Assembly: GCA_023935145.1 (NCBI GenBank)
Contig: CM043704.1
Coordinates: 97,908,873-97,972,872 of the forward strand
Origin: Bretschneidera sinensis
Lineage: Eukaryota > Streptophyta > Magnoliopsida > Brassicales > Akaniaceae
Direction of reading: 5' to 3'
Length of the DNA: 64,000 bases
A program made the position numbers and the translations under genes. The notes under the pieces were generated by a model, which ran no database searches, was not told the origin of the DNA, and saw only the letters and a list, made by a program, of their open reading frames with translations. Positions 48,001 to 63,000 of the stretch are shown one piece after another. How positions within the stretch are numbered: the first letter of the stretch is position 1; each line of letters begins with the position of its first letter.

Positions 48001-51000
48001 ATCATACTGAACCCCTGCTGAAACAGGATCAACCTGCAATGAAAATTTCAACCTGTGTCTTTAAGATGTTTTTTAAGCCATCTTGGAAGTAACACACAAA
48101 GGTGCAGAGGTGTTTGAATTATTAAGCCATGAGTTCAGTTAATTTAAGAGGCTTTAAGATGTTTTTTTATAAGTGAAAAAGTAAATTAAAAGAAAGCGCA
48201 CCAAGGGGGTGCAACCCATGTACAAGGTTATCTAAAGGCTACTATATCTAAATTATTTACAAAAGAATTTCCAGTGATCCAAAAAAAGAAGGCATTGAAC
48301 CACCAATCCCTAATTACAAAAAGAGGTCTCTCAACCCCATCAAAAGCTCTACGATTCCTCTCAATCCAAACTAACCAAAAGATAGAGAGGAGAATCATAA
48401 AGTAAGCTTTCTTAAGACTCCTCGAAGTCCAAAGCCCACTCCAAGCCCAAATTTCATCCTTCACGGAACCGGCGAAAACCCAAGACACACCCAAAACCTT
48501 ATAAACCATCTCCCAAAAAGCTCTAGCCAAAGAACATTCCAACAAAAGATGAAACACGGTTTCTCCACATCTTTTGTAAATGAAACATCGATTAACCAAC
48601 ACCCTCCCTCTTTTTTGAAGGTTGTCTAAAGTAAGAATCTTCTCCCAAGCAGCTTCCCACCCAAAAAAAAACACATTCTTCAGGGAACCAGAACACCAAA
48701 TTTCTTTCCAAGGGAAGTTAGAGGAGTCGTCCGAGGAATCTCCCTCCAAAAGAATCTTATAAAAAGATTTCACCTCAAAGCCTTTACCCTGACTATCCCT
48801 CCATCTAACCACGTCCTCCTTAGACAGATCCATTTTATAGGTATATAAAGTTTCCAAAAAAATTTCTGCCCTCTCCACCTCCGATGGATCAAAAGAACGT
48901 CCCACAAAATAAAACCATTAGACACCAAGATACATGATGATATAAGAGCTTCTTTGTCCCTCACAATTGCGAAAATCTCCGGAAACCGATCTTTGAGAGG
49001 CGTGTTCCCAAACCAAGAATCAAGCCAAAGCCTAGTTTTCCTCCCATTGCCCACCAGCACTGAGAGGCAAAGGCGCAATTCTTCCCAACCCCTTCTTATC
49101 CAATTCCAAACTCCTACACCATAAGCACCTCTCCTTTTTTTGTCATCCATCCGTAGGAATCCATCCCAAACTTTGTTTCCATCATCTTTCTCCAAAAGTG
49201 ATCCCTCTCCCCAAGAAATCTCCACAGCCATTTCCCCAAGAGGGCTCTAATGAACAAGGAGAAAGATTTCAAACCAAGACCCCTTCTTTCCAATGGCTGC
49301 TTAACCACTCCCCATCTCACCAAATGATATTTATACTCCCCTGTATTACCCCAAAGGAATCTTCTCTGAATATCCTCCAACCTTTTAGCCACAACACTAG
49401 AGATAGGAAATAGGGACATGAAATAAATGGGTAGACTCGAATGGGTGGTTTTAATGGGAGTAAGCCTTCCACCTTTAGAGAAGGCGATTCTTCCACTCGG
49501 CTAACTGTTTTTCAAACCTCTCCACAATTGGATTCCACACACTTACGTCTTTAAACTTGGCTCCAAGAGGGAGACCGAGATAAGTAATAGGAAGAGATCC
49601 TACATTGCACCCTAACAGACAGACAAGAAGAGGACCATTAAAGATTTCACCAAGTGGAATTAAATCACTTTTACTAATATTGACCTTGAGCCCCGAGACC
49701 ACCTCAAAGCATTGAAGAATACATCGAAGGTGTAGGATTTGTTTAGAATCCGCTCCACAGAAGATAATTGTGTCATCTGCAAAAAGAAGGTGAGATACTC
49801 TAACAAAATTCTCCTCTCTCCCCACCTTGAAGTCACTCAAAAGCCCCACATCGACCGCCTTCACTAACATTTTGCTCAAATCCTCCATAACCAGAGTGAA
49901 CAGAAAAAGAGATAAAAGGGTCACCTTGCCTGAGACCCCTCGAGGCTTTAAAGTAACCAAAAGGACAACCATTAATGAGGATCGAAAAGGAGGTCGAGGA
50001 GACACATTTGAAGATCCACTTGCATCATTTCTCCCCAAAACCCATTTTCTTCAAGAGGTAAATCACAAAACTTCAACATACATGATCAAAAGCCTTCTTC
50101 ATGTCAAGCTTGCAAATCACTCCAACCCTTCCATCTTTTAAGTGAGCATCCACGACTTCATTATCAACCAAAGCGGCATCCAAAACTTACCTACCCTCTA
50201 CAAAAACACTTTGGAAGGGGCTAACCACTTTAGAGATAACTTTCTTCGGCCTACAAGTAAGGACCTTTGAAAGGAGTTTATAAATACACCCCACGAGGCT
50301 AATTAGATGAAAATCTTTGATGTTGGAAGCTCCCACTTTCTTTGAAATAAGGACAATAAAGGTGGAGTTGACACTATTCACAAAATCACCTGTTAAATGG
50401 AACTCTTCAAAGAGACGAAGAATATCCGCTTTAAGGACTTCCCAATTATGTTTAATGAATGCCATGGAAAATCCATCGGGCCCCAGTGGTTTGTCTCCAT
50501 CACTCCCTAAGAGGACAAAGACTCTCCTCCTCCTCAAAAGGGCGCTCAACCCAAATTGCCTCTCGACTGTCAATACTTGAGAACTCAAAGTCATCCAAGT
50601 TCGGCCGAGAAACGCAAGTCTCCTTGTAGAAAGACTTGTAGAAAGAACAGATAGCCTCCTTCAAACTCTCCTCCTCCTCAAACATCGAATCCCCTACCTT
50701 AATAGAGGCAATAAAGTTGTGTTTCCTGTGGACATTTTCCATTTGGTGGAAGAATTTACCTAAGCCAAATTTCCTTAGATTTTTGTCTACACGAGATTTC
50801 TTCCATCGAAATAAGCCTGGACAATTCTTTCTTAACCCACACCCTTCTTTTTGTCCTCCCCTGAAAGACCCGTAGAGATCTCCTTCTCATCAAACCCAAT
50901 TACCTCCCCCAGTAACGCATTAATTGAGGAGTTGACATTCCCAAGGGATTCCTTGTTCCATTTTTTTAGCTCCCTTTTCTGATGTTTTAATTTTGAAACC

Positions 51001-54000
51001 ACTACGAAATTAGCAAAGCCCCTCACATCCCGACCATGCCACCAACCTCAGATCCCGAAAACCTTCCACTTTAAGCCACATGTTCTCAAACCGGAACGGA
51101 GTCGGACCCCAGTACAGACCTCCCACTTCAAGGACAATAGGGTGATAGTCCGATGTGGGTCAAGGCAAGAGCTTATGAACAAGATTAGGAAAAAGAGCTT
51201 CCCAACTGTCGGTGACTAAAAACCGATCAATTCTAGAGAAAGAGGGAGATTCTCTAAGACAAATCGAATAACTCCTACCCCCTAACAAAAGTCAGAAAAT
51301 CCCACATGGAACCATCCTCAAATAAACACCCAACTCTCTCAAACGGATAAAGGATAACATTGAAATCCCCCGACACCACCCAAGGGAGATCCTACCGGGT
51401 TCTAACATTGGCAAGTTCACCCCAGAAAAGACCTCTCTGACTACTAAGAATCGGACCATAGACTCCTGACAACAACCACTCACCATGCAGCATGGGTCCC
51501 TTATACACGCAAGAGATTGAAAAGAGCCCTATTTAGGAATCAACTAAATCCAACACTTGTTTATTCCACATAACCACAACACAACATGAAGCTCCTACCG
51601 CCGGTAAAGCTTTCCACTCACACGACCTAATTCCCCAAAGACTTCAAATGATTACATCATCGATCGAATCCATTTTAGACTCTTGAAGACAAACCATGTC
51701 ACCTTTCCACTCTCTAAGAAAACGTTTCACAATAGCCTTTTTATTTAAATCATTCAAACTCCTCACATTCCAAGAGATGATTTTCAATTTCATTGATTGA
51801 CAGTGTCACCTATCTCCTCCTCTACTCCTAAGTCTACAATGGAAACCCGCCTCTCATAATTAACACCAAACACCAATCTTTCGAATTCTCGGTTGGTCTC
51901 CCCTTTGTGCTTTCTAATCCCAACGACCTTTCTACTTTTCGATTTACTTCCTCCAACCTAATCTTCTCTATTTCCTCAAACAATTTAATAGCTTGCTCTT
52001 CCACTCCGTAGAGAGAAACCCCCACCAACTTGTGCAATTTCTTAACCCGACTCAAAACCCAATCAGAAGCAATCAAGTTCAGCTTTTCAACATCACTCTC
52101 CTCATTAACCAGCCAGTCCTCTTGATGATTAGCACACACAACAAGGGCCAAACTGTCATCAAGCCCCACCCCCTATCTTTACTAACCTTTGGTCAACTAG
52201 AAACCAACTCGTTTCCAGAAAACGATCCCTCACAGACACCCCAAACTGAAGCCTCTCCCTCCACAACTCGGTTTTCAAACTCCAACCCAAGATGTGACGA
52301 AACAATCTGTTCTAAAACTAAGCCCCCTTCAGACTCGACGGCAGACAAGTAGTCCAGAAAACCCACAGGTAAGCAACTCACTGCAGCATCCTTCTATAAA
52401 CTCAAAGACTCAAAATGAGAAGAAGTAGAAAACCCCCCAATTCCTTGACAGTAAGAACTTTGAAATTAGGACGAGGATCAGGCATCTCGACACCAGCAGA
52501 AAGCTCATAGATCGGGTCGTCTAAGGTAGGCGACAACTTTCCAGGGAATGCCGCCTCAACCTGTTGACAGTAGTCCAAGCATAACCCAAGATTCGCTCCA
52601 GAAAAGTTCGAAATCAGACAATCCGGCTCGGAATCCGGTCGACCAGCCCCTGTCGTCGCAGGACCTGCATCGCCGACGAGAATTGATCCGGCCGACGCCA
52701 TCCCCACCGCCTATGTTGTATCCTGGCGAACTGAGGTGAACGGCGGCCCAAAGCGGGTCGCTATCCATCTCTGCGTGGGCTCAGTAGTAGCAACAGTTTG
52801 GAGAAACGAGCCCACTTGGCTTTTTAAAAAACGGCCTCTTAGAAGCTTTTCTTGTGAATTTCGACCCAAGCCCATTTTTTTTATCTCCAACAGCCCAACT
52901 GGGGGCGAGTGAGAGGACTCTAGCCCACAAAGGTGACTCGACCCAGCTTGTGTGTCCCCAGAAATGTAGTTGTGACCCTTCTGGCCCAAAAACTTATCCA
53001 CAGGCAAGGTCTCTCCAACCGGGCCCAAGCTCACTAATTCTTTTCCTTTATCAGAGGCTTTTGAAGCCCCATCCAAGCCCTCTCTAACTTTATCTGTGCA
53101 AGGGGCAGCAAGAGAGAGGCCTAAATTTGAATTTGAAATGCAAGCCAACTATCTCCCATTGATCTCCAAAGCATTAGAAAGCCCACCTTTCGACAAGCTC
53201 GTGATCTCACTCACCCCAGTCTCCCTCACTTCCAGCTACAGCCACGTGTGGATGGAGCCAATGAATCTGATCTTTTGGACGTTGACATTCAAACCATGGC
53301 TACAATGAGGGCAGATTCCTCGAAAAGAAAAGTCCTCCCCCTTGACCTTCGGCAGAAAAGGAACAGGCCAAGGGCTAACCTACGCCGTGGGACCTCCAGG
53401 GGGCGGCCGGGTCCTCTTCTCCGGCAAGAAAGTGGCAGCACCATCTTTAATGGCACCATATATCCTCCACCAACCCGCTGTTGCAGCTCCTTCGGGAAAG
53501 ATCACCATACAAGAACCATTTCTAGTGATTTCTGAGAGGCAGAGGAATCTACCTTGCCTGTTTTTGTGCAAACCCAAGACCCACGACTTGTTGGCCTTTC
53601 TGAGTATCCGGAACCAGACCTGACCCTTTTTTCATACCAAAACTCAAACCAAGAGTCCAGCAGCCATTCAGTCTCTTGCCTCTCCAAGAAAAGTGAAATC
53701 CTCTTGCCAAGACCGTTTTCGGTGATTCTAAGCTGATCACCCCCTCTGCCTTCAACAACAAAATCAAAAGATTTTCGTTCCACCCAAAGAAAATGACAGA
53801 AACTGGGCATTTTTTCCAAACTTTCTTTCTTTTAATTACTATCCAAAAAATTCACAAAACTTTTAACAACTTGATGCAATCACAGATGAAAAGGCACATC
53901 TTCTCCATGATTAATCACCATATCCTAAATGCTTCGACTATAAATTTGATGAAGGGAAGACATCAACCAACCATGATCCTTTTCTTGGTTTCTCAATCCA

Positions 54001-57000
54001 GAAAAATACAGATCTTGAAGTAATTTACTGATTCATCATAAGTTGTCATCACTCACCAGAACTCAAAAGTATGCATAATATTCAAGCACGTTAGAAGACA
54101 TGCATATCTAAAGTATTTGGAGATGTGCTCAATGTGCTACTGACATCTATGGTCTAATCGCTTCAGTTCCAACTAACTACGAATTTTATAGACAAAAGTA
54201 TGACTAATGCAGCCATTAGTTCAAAGCGACAGACTCAAAGTTCAACATACACTGTAATTCCTCCAACATGGAGGAGTGTGCCTTGTATCTTAATGGCTAC
54301 ATACTAACCTTTCTATCAATAAATAATAATAAATAATGTCAAGGTAAGACATATAACTAAAAGAGTAGCCACGGATGGCAGTGCATATGCCACGCATAAC
54401 AGAAATGGTCAACTACCATTAAATATGAAAGTATGCATACCTAATAACTATAAAAATAGAAAATTAAACCCTATCAAAATAAAATAGAAAATTAAAAAAG
54501 TAGCAGTACAACTGCTCATTCATAAACTATCTACAAATCAAGTTTCTTAAAACCTTTGCCAATTGCTGGGACTGGATGATATTTATGCACCTCTGGAAAA
54601 CAGGCTCAGCAAATTGAGAGAATCCAGCACCCAAAGCCTGAAATAAGTAAAACATGTCATTTATTTGTACCACGTCAACTCCTAGATGTTGTTCTATTTT
54701 AACTTGACAAAAAGGATAAGGAACATCAAGCACAAATGCATGTGGCAGTTTTAACTTGACAAAAAGCAAGAGGAACATCAAGCACAAATGCCTGTGGCAG
54801 TAACAAGTAACAACATGAAAAATAAGGTGCACCGAACATAACTACATACGAAGCTACTCCAATTGGTATTTATATTTTTTATAAGTAAATTGGTATCTAA
54901 ATTGTTGCTTATATATTTAAAAAAGATATCCGGCTTCTAAAACCCAATTTAGAGATGAAGAATCTAATTCCAATAACTATGTTCAGCCCTATGCCATTGT
55001 TAGTGCTCATTAATTTACAAATCTTTTTTTTTTTTTTGATAATTAAAGATTTTATTAAAAAAAATGCACCAAGGGGGTACCATCCACGTAAAAAAAAAAA
55101 AACTAACTACAACATAGAATCTCTAAGAGATCTACAATATCTTCATCATTTACAAAAAATATTCCCATTAAACCGAAACCCAAAAGCATGCAACCACCCA
55201 TCCTTAATGATGGCTAATGGTTTTTCTTTGCCATTAAAAGCTCTCCCATTCTGTTCAAACCAAATAACCCAAAAAATGGAAGGGGGAATCAAGGAGTAGA
55301 CTTTCCTCCTAAGCTTTGAGCCTCGCACCCCACACGAAGCCCACGCTTCATCTTAAACCGAGCCAGCAGTCACCTACTGAATTCCCACCAAGCTAAAGGC
55401 CATCTCCCAAAGATGCCTAGTGAAGGAGCATCCCAAAAGAAGACAATAGATAGACTCTACCCCCTCCTTACAAGGATAAATCTGAAGGATCATAAAGGTA
55501 AGAATGATATGTTTTCAAACCACTAATTCAGCATTTTTTTTATAAGTAAACCACTGATTCAGCATTTATTATATGAATCATTAGTCACTAGAAAATACAC
55601 TTATCAAGGACATGTTACCATACCAAAAGTACAACTTCCAATCAACGCAATTATAGCATGAGCATAATATTACTGATACAGTATGGGAAAAAGGAAAGAA
55701 GAAACAGGCATTTCTATAAATGTGCATTTGAGGCAATGTCGGTATATTCTCATTACCTAAAAGTATTGCAAAGCAAAGATACTATGCAGTATGAACTAGA
55801 ATCCCTAATCACAATATATTTTATTTTTCTATTGATTAATACTTAGTAATTATGATTACCTAGTCATCAAAGCAAATATAACTTGGACAATCATCGATAT
55901 TAATATCACAACACTGTATTGTTCAGAGTCTATTTCCAGATGTTCCAAGATATCGCTAGATATACAAATCTTCTACCTATTTTCATCAGGTTGACAATAG
56001 CAGATGAAGGAAACCAATGTGATGGATCAAATTAAAAAAGCAACTTTTTATTTAAGAGAGAGAGAGAGTCGAAGAAAACAGCAATCCACACCTGTGCTAT
56101 GGATGTAAAGCACTCTAGCAGAGGACAGAGGTCTTTGTCTGAATTTGGAAGTTGCTGCCACTTTGCGATTAGTGGAGGCATCAGAATTTCGAGATAAGCG
56201 GGCTACAAGTCATTAAGGTAGTGAATTGGCAAAAAATTCCATTGGCACAATTGCAGTATGAAATAAATTCAGTTCAAAATCAACTATAGGAGTCAGTTGA
56301 GAGAATAAGGGTCCCGAGGAAGTGAAACAGAGACATGACAAAAAATCCGCTCCTTTCATCTTTAGGGGTGGGGGAGGAGGATCATAAGCATAATGATCGT
56401 ACCTTATTCAAATCCCTTCCAACGGCATCTGCTAGAGTTCCAATAGCATCATAAACGATTCTGAGGTTCCGTCTCTGGATATAATGATACAGAAATGATC
56501 AATGAAAATACTATGTGATGGTAACAATAAAACAGTATATGAAAGAGATAATCAATAGGCACATCTCTGAACCAAAAAAAAAGAGCTACATCTCATTGCA
56601 ACAACGAAAGTAGCTTAGTTAAGGCCAGCAAACAACCTGATATTTGCCAAAAGCACACATAAGATGCTGTAAAATAACTTCCAACCGTGGTGCCAACTCT
56701 TCTGCAGCCTCCTGCAAATTAATACAATTTTCGATGTCTATCAACAGTTAAATTAGATATGCAACAACCAAACTGCATAAATTGCAAGAACCTCTTCAAG
56801 TGTTGCAAAAGCAGAACAAGCAGCCTCTTGCACCCGCTTATTTGTATCCAAGATTCTTCGTAAAAGACCCATAAGAACCTTGTCGAACTGTTCGTAACCT
56901 TTTTGATGGCCACTATCCTGAAACAAATGAAAGGGGTAGTTATTCTGTCAATAACAAAATTCAGCACCATGAAATTAAACAAGTACTCTTTACAGCAGCA

Positions 57001-60000
57001 CAAGCTTGAGCACATAAGTTCCACACAAAATGAAGTACAGAACATGCATATAAGATAATGTATTGGCAATTCTAAATGCACCATGTCAGATTTGACTATG
57101 AATGAGCAGGATCAAGATTTTAAAGGTGTCAATAAATCCAAAGACAGAAACTACTTGCCGAGATGCCTATGTCACAGATACCATATAATGCAATGTACAA
57201 CTTTTCCTAATTTATTAGGCCAGCAACTAGAATAAATAGTTAAAATGAATGTAGATGGCAGGCAGATGGTAATAAAAATGTTCACTGTAAGAATGCCAAC
57301 TCATGAAGTCCTCATTTTTTTACTCATCTTGAAGTATAAGAATTATGACTTCCTGACATTCATTTGAGCAAGACAGTAAAACTTAAGAGTTGATCTTTCC
57401 TTGTGTCTAGTTATCCATAGTATACATTATTTTCCTGGGGAAGAGAACTAGAAGGACTGTTTAATATGACTTTCTTTTGAGTAACTCTTTTACTTTTAAC
57501 TCAAAATAAGCCTTAAGTCAATTTAAGTCTGCTTGGAAACAAAAAATAAAATGACTTATAAAAGTAATTTTTGTAACTCATTTTGGGTTATAAGTAGAAG
57601 TTACGAAAGTGTAACATCTACTCATGATTTTGGACATCAGAGACGAAGAGAGATAGAGACTTTTCTCTCTTTAATCTGTGTAACAGCTCTCTTTCTCACC
57701 ATCGGGCTCGGCTGGTGCGGGCAAGCCACTACTGCAGCAACTGGAAGCAAAACTAGCTGCTCCTGACCGAGAATGGGCCTACTCTTCTCTTCTACTTTCT
57801 CTCGCCTTTCCCTGCACATTGCAGCTGCTGCTGTGGCCTTACTGACCATGCACTGCAGCCGCAGATTTATTCTTTCTTGTTTTACTGTTTAACTTTGCTT
57901 TTTTTAAAAAAGAAAATTAATATGAATATAAACGTTTTAGGGTTACTTAAACAATTTTAAAATTAAAGTACAAATCTAAATACCAAAAATTATTATTATT
58001 TTTACATAAAAAAGAAAAAAAAAGCTATAATTATTATTAGACATACAAATTTTTTATTTTCCAAATGAAATGTCTAAATCCTATAATCCAAATTATAATT
58101 ATTTTTTACAAAAAAAAAATGAAAAAGAAAAGCTACAACTATTACTATAGTAACATATTTTAATTTTCAAATTCGATGTATAAATACATTATTAAACCTA
58201 AAATTATTAAAATACAAAGTTAAAATAATATTTTTATAACAAAAAAATTCATTCAACCCTGAACAAAGCAAATCACTTATAAGGAAAAAAAAAATCAAAA
58301 CAATGAAGTATGTCTATCCCATTTACATCTTAATTTCCTCAATACCAAAAGGTCAAAATAGAAATCCACCTATACTTTGCACCATTCAGAATTATATTTA
58401 ATTTTATTATGTATGGTATATTTTAAAATTTGGGGCAAGTCCAATTTGAGAATAAAATTTGGTTTATGTTACTAAAAATAGCTTTTTTCCATTTAAATGT
58501 ATCCAAACACAGCTCATGATTTATTTTGGATTTTGACTCAGAAAAGTCAAATAAAAAACAGTGTATCCAAACAGGATTTTTCCAATAAGAATTTATAAGC
58601 AGAAATCTTTGCATGGGCCGTAATCAACACATGAAGTTAATTTACATAAGTCAGACTAAATGGGCCCTAAGAGTTCTAGAAGTTTTACTACACATCCTGC
58701 CTGGGTAGTAGATATTCTTGAAAACTTTCTCATCTCACTCATTTAGCAACAACATTTTATGAATAACTGATTAACTGTTTGATTTCTCTACAGTGAAGCA
58801 TAGGCAGAGGCACTCTTTTTAATAAGATAGAAACTACAGGCAACAGTACACAACACCCTGAAGATCTCCATCCACCAAGCTCTTACTCCATAGGGAACAT
58901 TTTTTCCACTGTATGAGGATGGCTGGTCCACAATAATGCAGATGGTCAATATATAGTTTCTCTTATTCATCAATATTCACCATTTTGGGGTATCTAAAAC
59001 ATCCCCAATCCCCCCATGGAAGTGAATAATTATTTATACTTATCAGCCTTAATAAGGCACTAACAACGGGATCGGATTAAACTGAAGAAAATATGCCTAT
59101 TGAGAAGAAACAGCTGCTAGAATAGATATAAGACCATACCTGGACAATATACTTGCTGAATCGAGAAACTGTCCAACATGAAATACTCCGTATGAGAGGG
59201 AACTTATCATCTAAAAGAGGGATAAGAAAGGTAACAATCTGCAAATGTAACGTAAATATCAACCTCGATTAGTTTCATGCTTTATATCAGCAAGTAAATA
59301 AACTAAGCAATACTAAAGAACAGAACTCTTACCATTTTTATTGCCATGCTTTATGAAGGTAAAAACACTACTACTTAAGTAGCAAGACAAAAAAAACTAA
59401 GAGAAGATGACTAAAGATTAAAATATTAGGTAAGCAACCAAGCAAGTGCAAACCCCACAAGGACAGGGAAAAAAATGGACTAGACATCATAAGAAAATTT
59501 CTTCAAGAAGATGAAAGCATTAGGGGCTTGGTGAGGAATAGTGGGAATGGCAACGTGAAAAAAGTTATAGACTAATTCCACTCTGTTTTTGGGTTAGAGT
59601 GAAATGAAATGAATAAGAGGCATTTAACTGGAGAAGTTACTAGCTTTGGTTAAAGAAATACGGCTTTAGACTCTAAGCTTTTGGTTTCATGGCCATTTTT
59701 TACAAATGAGAAAGATTTCATATAATACAGAGTTTTTCCTTGTAAGTAGTTTTGTACATGGGTTGGCACCCCCTTGGTTTCTTGTAGTGAATTTAATTTA
59801 TTAACGAAAGAATATAAGAGAAGAAAAAGGATGACAAAACAAGCATGACAATGAAGAATACAGCATCTTCATTGTCGTGCTGAAAAAATGAATACAGCAA
59901 AGCAACACCAAAAGCATGAATCTACCAAACAGGTTTTAAGCATACCTAAGGTCCCGTTTGGTTATAAACATACCTAAGGTCCCGTTTGGTTTTACGCATA

Positions 60001-63000
60001 CCTAAGGTCTTTGTAAACTGGTTTTTGTTTAATATAAAGAAGTTAGACCAAACACCCCTAAGAAATCGGTTTCTAAAAAGAATTGAAAGCTGAAAAAGAG
60101 TTTCTAAGAAACTAAACTTGTCTCAGTCCACAGCTATTTTACCAAACATTGATTTTTAGCTACACAGTTTCAAAAACCATTTTGACAGCCATAAACCACT
60201 ACAGCTAGGCCAAAGGGTAAACTAATTCTAGAAAAAATAAATGCATAAATATTCATATTTGAATCTATTATTATTCTTCAAATCATGTAATCTAGGTCAA
60301 TAGCTAATCAAAACCTCACAACAAAATTACCTCAGGTAAATGAGGATAAAGACCTATGCAACCTTCAGCCACAGCACCAAGAGCCAAAACAGAAGCTTCC
60401 CTTTCTTTCCAGGCTTCATCACCACTACTTGACAACTTTGCCTGCAGAAAGTACGAAAATGGGGTTTACACTGATGTCTGTCTGAACTAAAGGACCAAAA
60501 AGAATGAGTAGAAAAATTTAAGGGAAAAACCATCCTTCACAATCAAATTTTCGCATCTAATGCCTAACAAATTAGTTACCTGAATAATAGGCATCAATGT
60601 TGGAAGGATTTCATCCCCGAACACATTTGAGAAAACATCAAGAGCTGCTGCACTGCATTTCCTTAAATTCCATACGTTAACTATGTCGTCGTCCTGTAAC
60701 CCAAAAAAGGACATTTCAATAACAAGGTCTTTCAACAACTAAATCATTGCAGGAATTTATTTATATTCACTATGTCAGGTTGATAAGTCACATGATCTAA
60801 CGGTTTGTCTGGATACTGGAAAATTTGAAGGTAAGGAAAATCGGAAGGAAAACTTAAAAGAAAGACAAATAAAAACAAAAACAAAAAAAGAGAAAGCTTT
60901 TCTTTGTTTCATTTGGATATCAATGTAGAGAAAGAATAACATAATTTAACAAAAATATGTGAAAAGAATGTGTTTCAAATAATATATTTTATTTTCTTTT
61001 TTCATTTTTCTCCAGATTTTTATTTCCTCGGTATTTTCCAAGATGCAAACATAGCATAAATAAACCAACTGGGAAAAGATATATGGTAACTTACATCATC
61101 TTCCACACCATCTGATCCATGAGATCGTGATGAATGGAAACGAGGTTTCAAATCCTGCAGGGTAAACACCATGACAGTAAGCAAATGAAGAATTAAATAA
61201 ACTATGGAACACCCAGGAGCTCACAAATAACATATTATTTGAACCTGATCGCGGTCTGGCAGAGACTCATCCTCCTGCAAAAATAAATAAATAAAAATTG
61301 AAGTGAGGTAAATTATCAATTACTAAATGCTTATTCAGAATTCTTGAAAATACAAGGCTCCAGAAAAGCTAACCTCAGCATCAACAAGTGTCTCATCATC
61401 ATCATTATAAACCATGTTTGACAGCAAAACCTACAAAAGTGGCAAAAGATGCATGAAAAAAAGAATTGCAAATGGCCTAGTAAAAGATTAATGAGCATTA
61501 GCTATACTGGAATTAGACGAGGCAGGAATTCTCTCAGGTTCTCTGGCGGTAACTCGGCATCACAGTATGTAGACCTGCCAATCATAACCAACATTAAGAA
61601 AGAAACATTAAAAGGGGCACCCCGCAAAAAAATATAATACACTCAATCGTACTTCAAAGATGCAAGAACATGTCTCTTAATTCAAACATGAAATGAGAGG
61701 AACATATTCTTTGCGTGCGAAATGAGGGGAACATAACAGCTATAATATCCATATCTTCATAAGATCTGATACTTTATAACGTAACAGCCTATAGCGTGTC
61801 CCATTATAATCCTAGTATAGGAGAGGGCAGGGGGCACTGAATATGAAGGCAGCACAATGCATCAAATGTGGCTAGTGGACTTTAGCACCTTATTTCTATC
61901 AACTACTCACACATTTTACCAGGAAAAGTAATGATCATGTGATGTAGAAGAGTAATAGAATAAGAAACAGAAACCATGCTACCTGGGGATTGGATTGGAA
62001 TAGAATACCAGGCTACCCTAGGGATAGGAAAAGAAGTCAGGCTACCCTGGAAGTCGAGAGGAATTGATACCCAATATCAATCTGATTTTTATTTATTCGA
62101 AGCTAATTGAAAAGTAACATAGATGATCTCTTATATAGAGATCTGTAGGAATCCTAACCCTAAGCTAACATTGTAAATAAAGAAATTCGAAACTGATCAA
62201 ATACTATATCCTAATTTATTCTAAGAAATTAAATCCTCATTAAATACTATGTGCTAGGATCCCTACTAAAATATAATTCTTTAATGATTGCAAAATTAAA
62301 ACTTTGTCCCCATACAATTTTGTACCCCATCATTCTCTACCATTTAGAAAAAACTCAATATCGAGTTTTAAAGTGATGAAGCAGCAATATCTGTGATGTT
62401 TGTACATATGAAGTATAGTCATGGAAGTCTTGAAAAACGAGGTCTCTACCAAAAGAAAATTTTTTGGCGAAGAATATCTGTTGTGGATGAGCTTCAACAC
62501 AAATAGGCATGATAAAATCAACACTAGGAGACTGCGTACCCATCACTGCCTCAATCATGTCTTTAATCTTTTCTCTTGGCGTGGAAGTTTGTTCCGACTT
62601 ACTTTTTGCATTGACCACCTTTTCAATATCTAGACTACCAAGTTCAACATTGCTCAGCTCCTCGTTCTTATCTTGGGCATGCTTGTAATCTGTGGTCTCA
62701 ACTTGCTCGACATTATACATGTCATAAGGCATCTCTAAGTCAATGATCTTGGAAGCTTCATCTTCTACGTTCTTATGTTGGAATTGAGCATCATTAACCT
62801 CATCTTGCTTTGATGGATCTAGAAAGGAACCACAATTGTGAGAAAAATTGACGGAGAAGCTTTTTGTTCTCTTAGAAACCCTATCAAGTACTTGTTGGAG
62901 CTTGAATAAAGCTTCTTTGGGTCGAGTTGGTTTTCTTGGCAAGTAATACCCAATCGCCATCCAACAACAGTAGTCGTAAATATAATGGCCATTCAACTTT

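Larger units (their letters stand above)
48162..53820 (-). mobile_element. L1-type LINE in a transportin-1 intron, 5.6 kb
   Basis: Runs in the same direction as the host gene inside the intron 48034-54553. It has no LTRs. The 3' end is an A-run preceded by ACTTAT (plus strand TTTTTTTATAAGTG from 48162), followed inward by the conserved tail region GGTTGCACCCCCTTGGTGCG (RC). ORF1 (about 53819-52190) is followed by ORF2 (51793-48228) with endonuclease, RT and zf-RVT. The 5' end near 53820 is approximate and I could not find a matching target duplication. Both ORFs carry multiple lesions. Confidence 0.88.

Noticed and set aside
51993..52352. Plus-strand frames through the LINE (also 52548-53623 and 49827-50141)
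   Set aside because: They are complements of LINE ORF1/ORF2 coding sequence and carry no recognisable domain.
53780..53880. Target duplication at the 5' end of the large LINE
   Set aside because: No sequence here matches the TTTAAGAGGCTTTAAGATG flank at the 3' end, so I give only an approximate 5' border.
57533..57849. GC-richer frames inside a transportin intron
   Set aside because: They lie within a probable repeat element; neither strand resembles a known protein.
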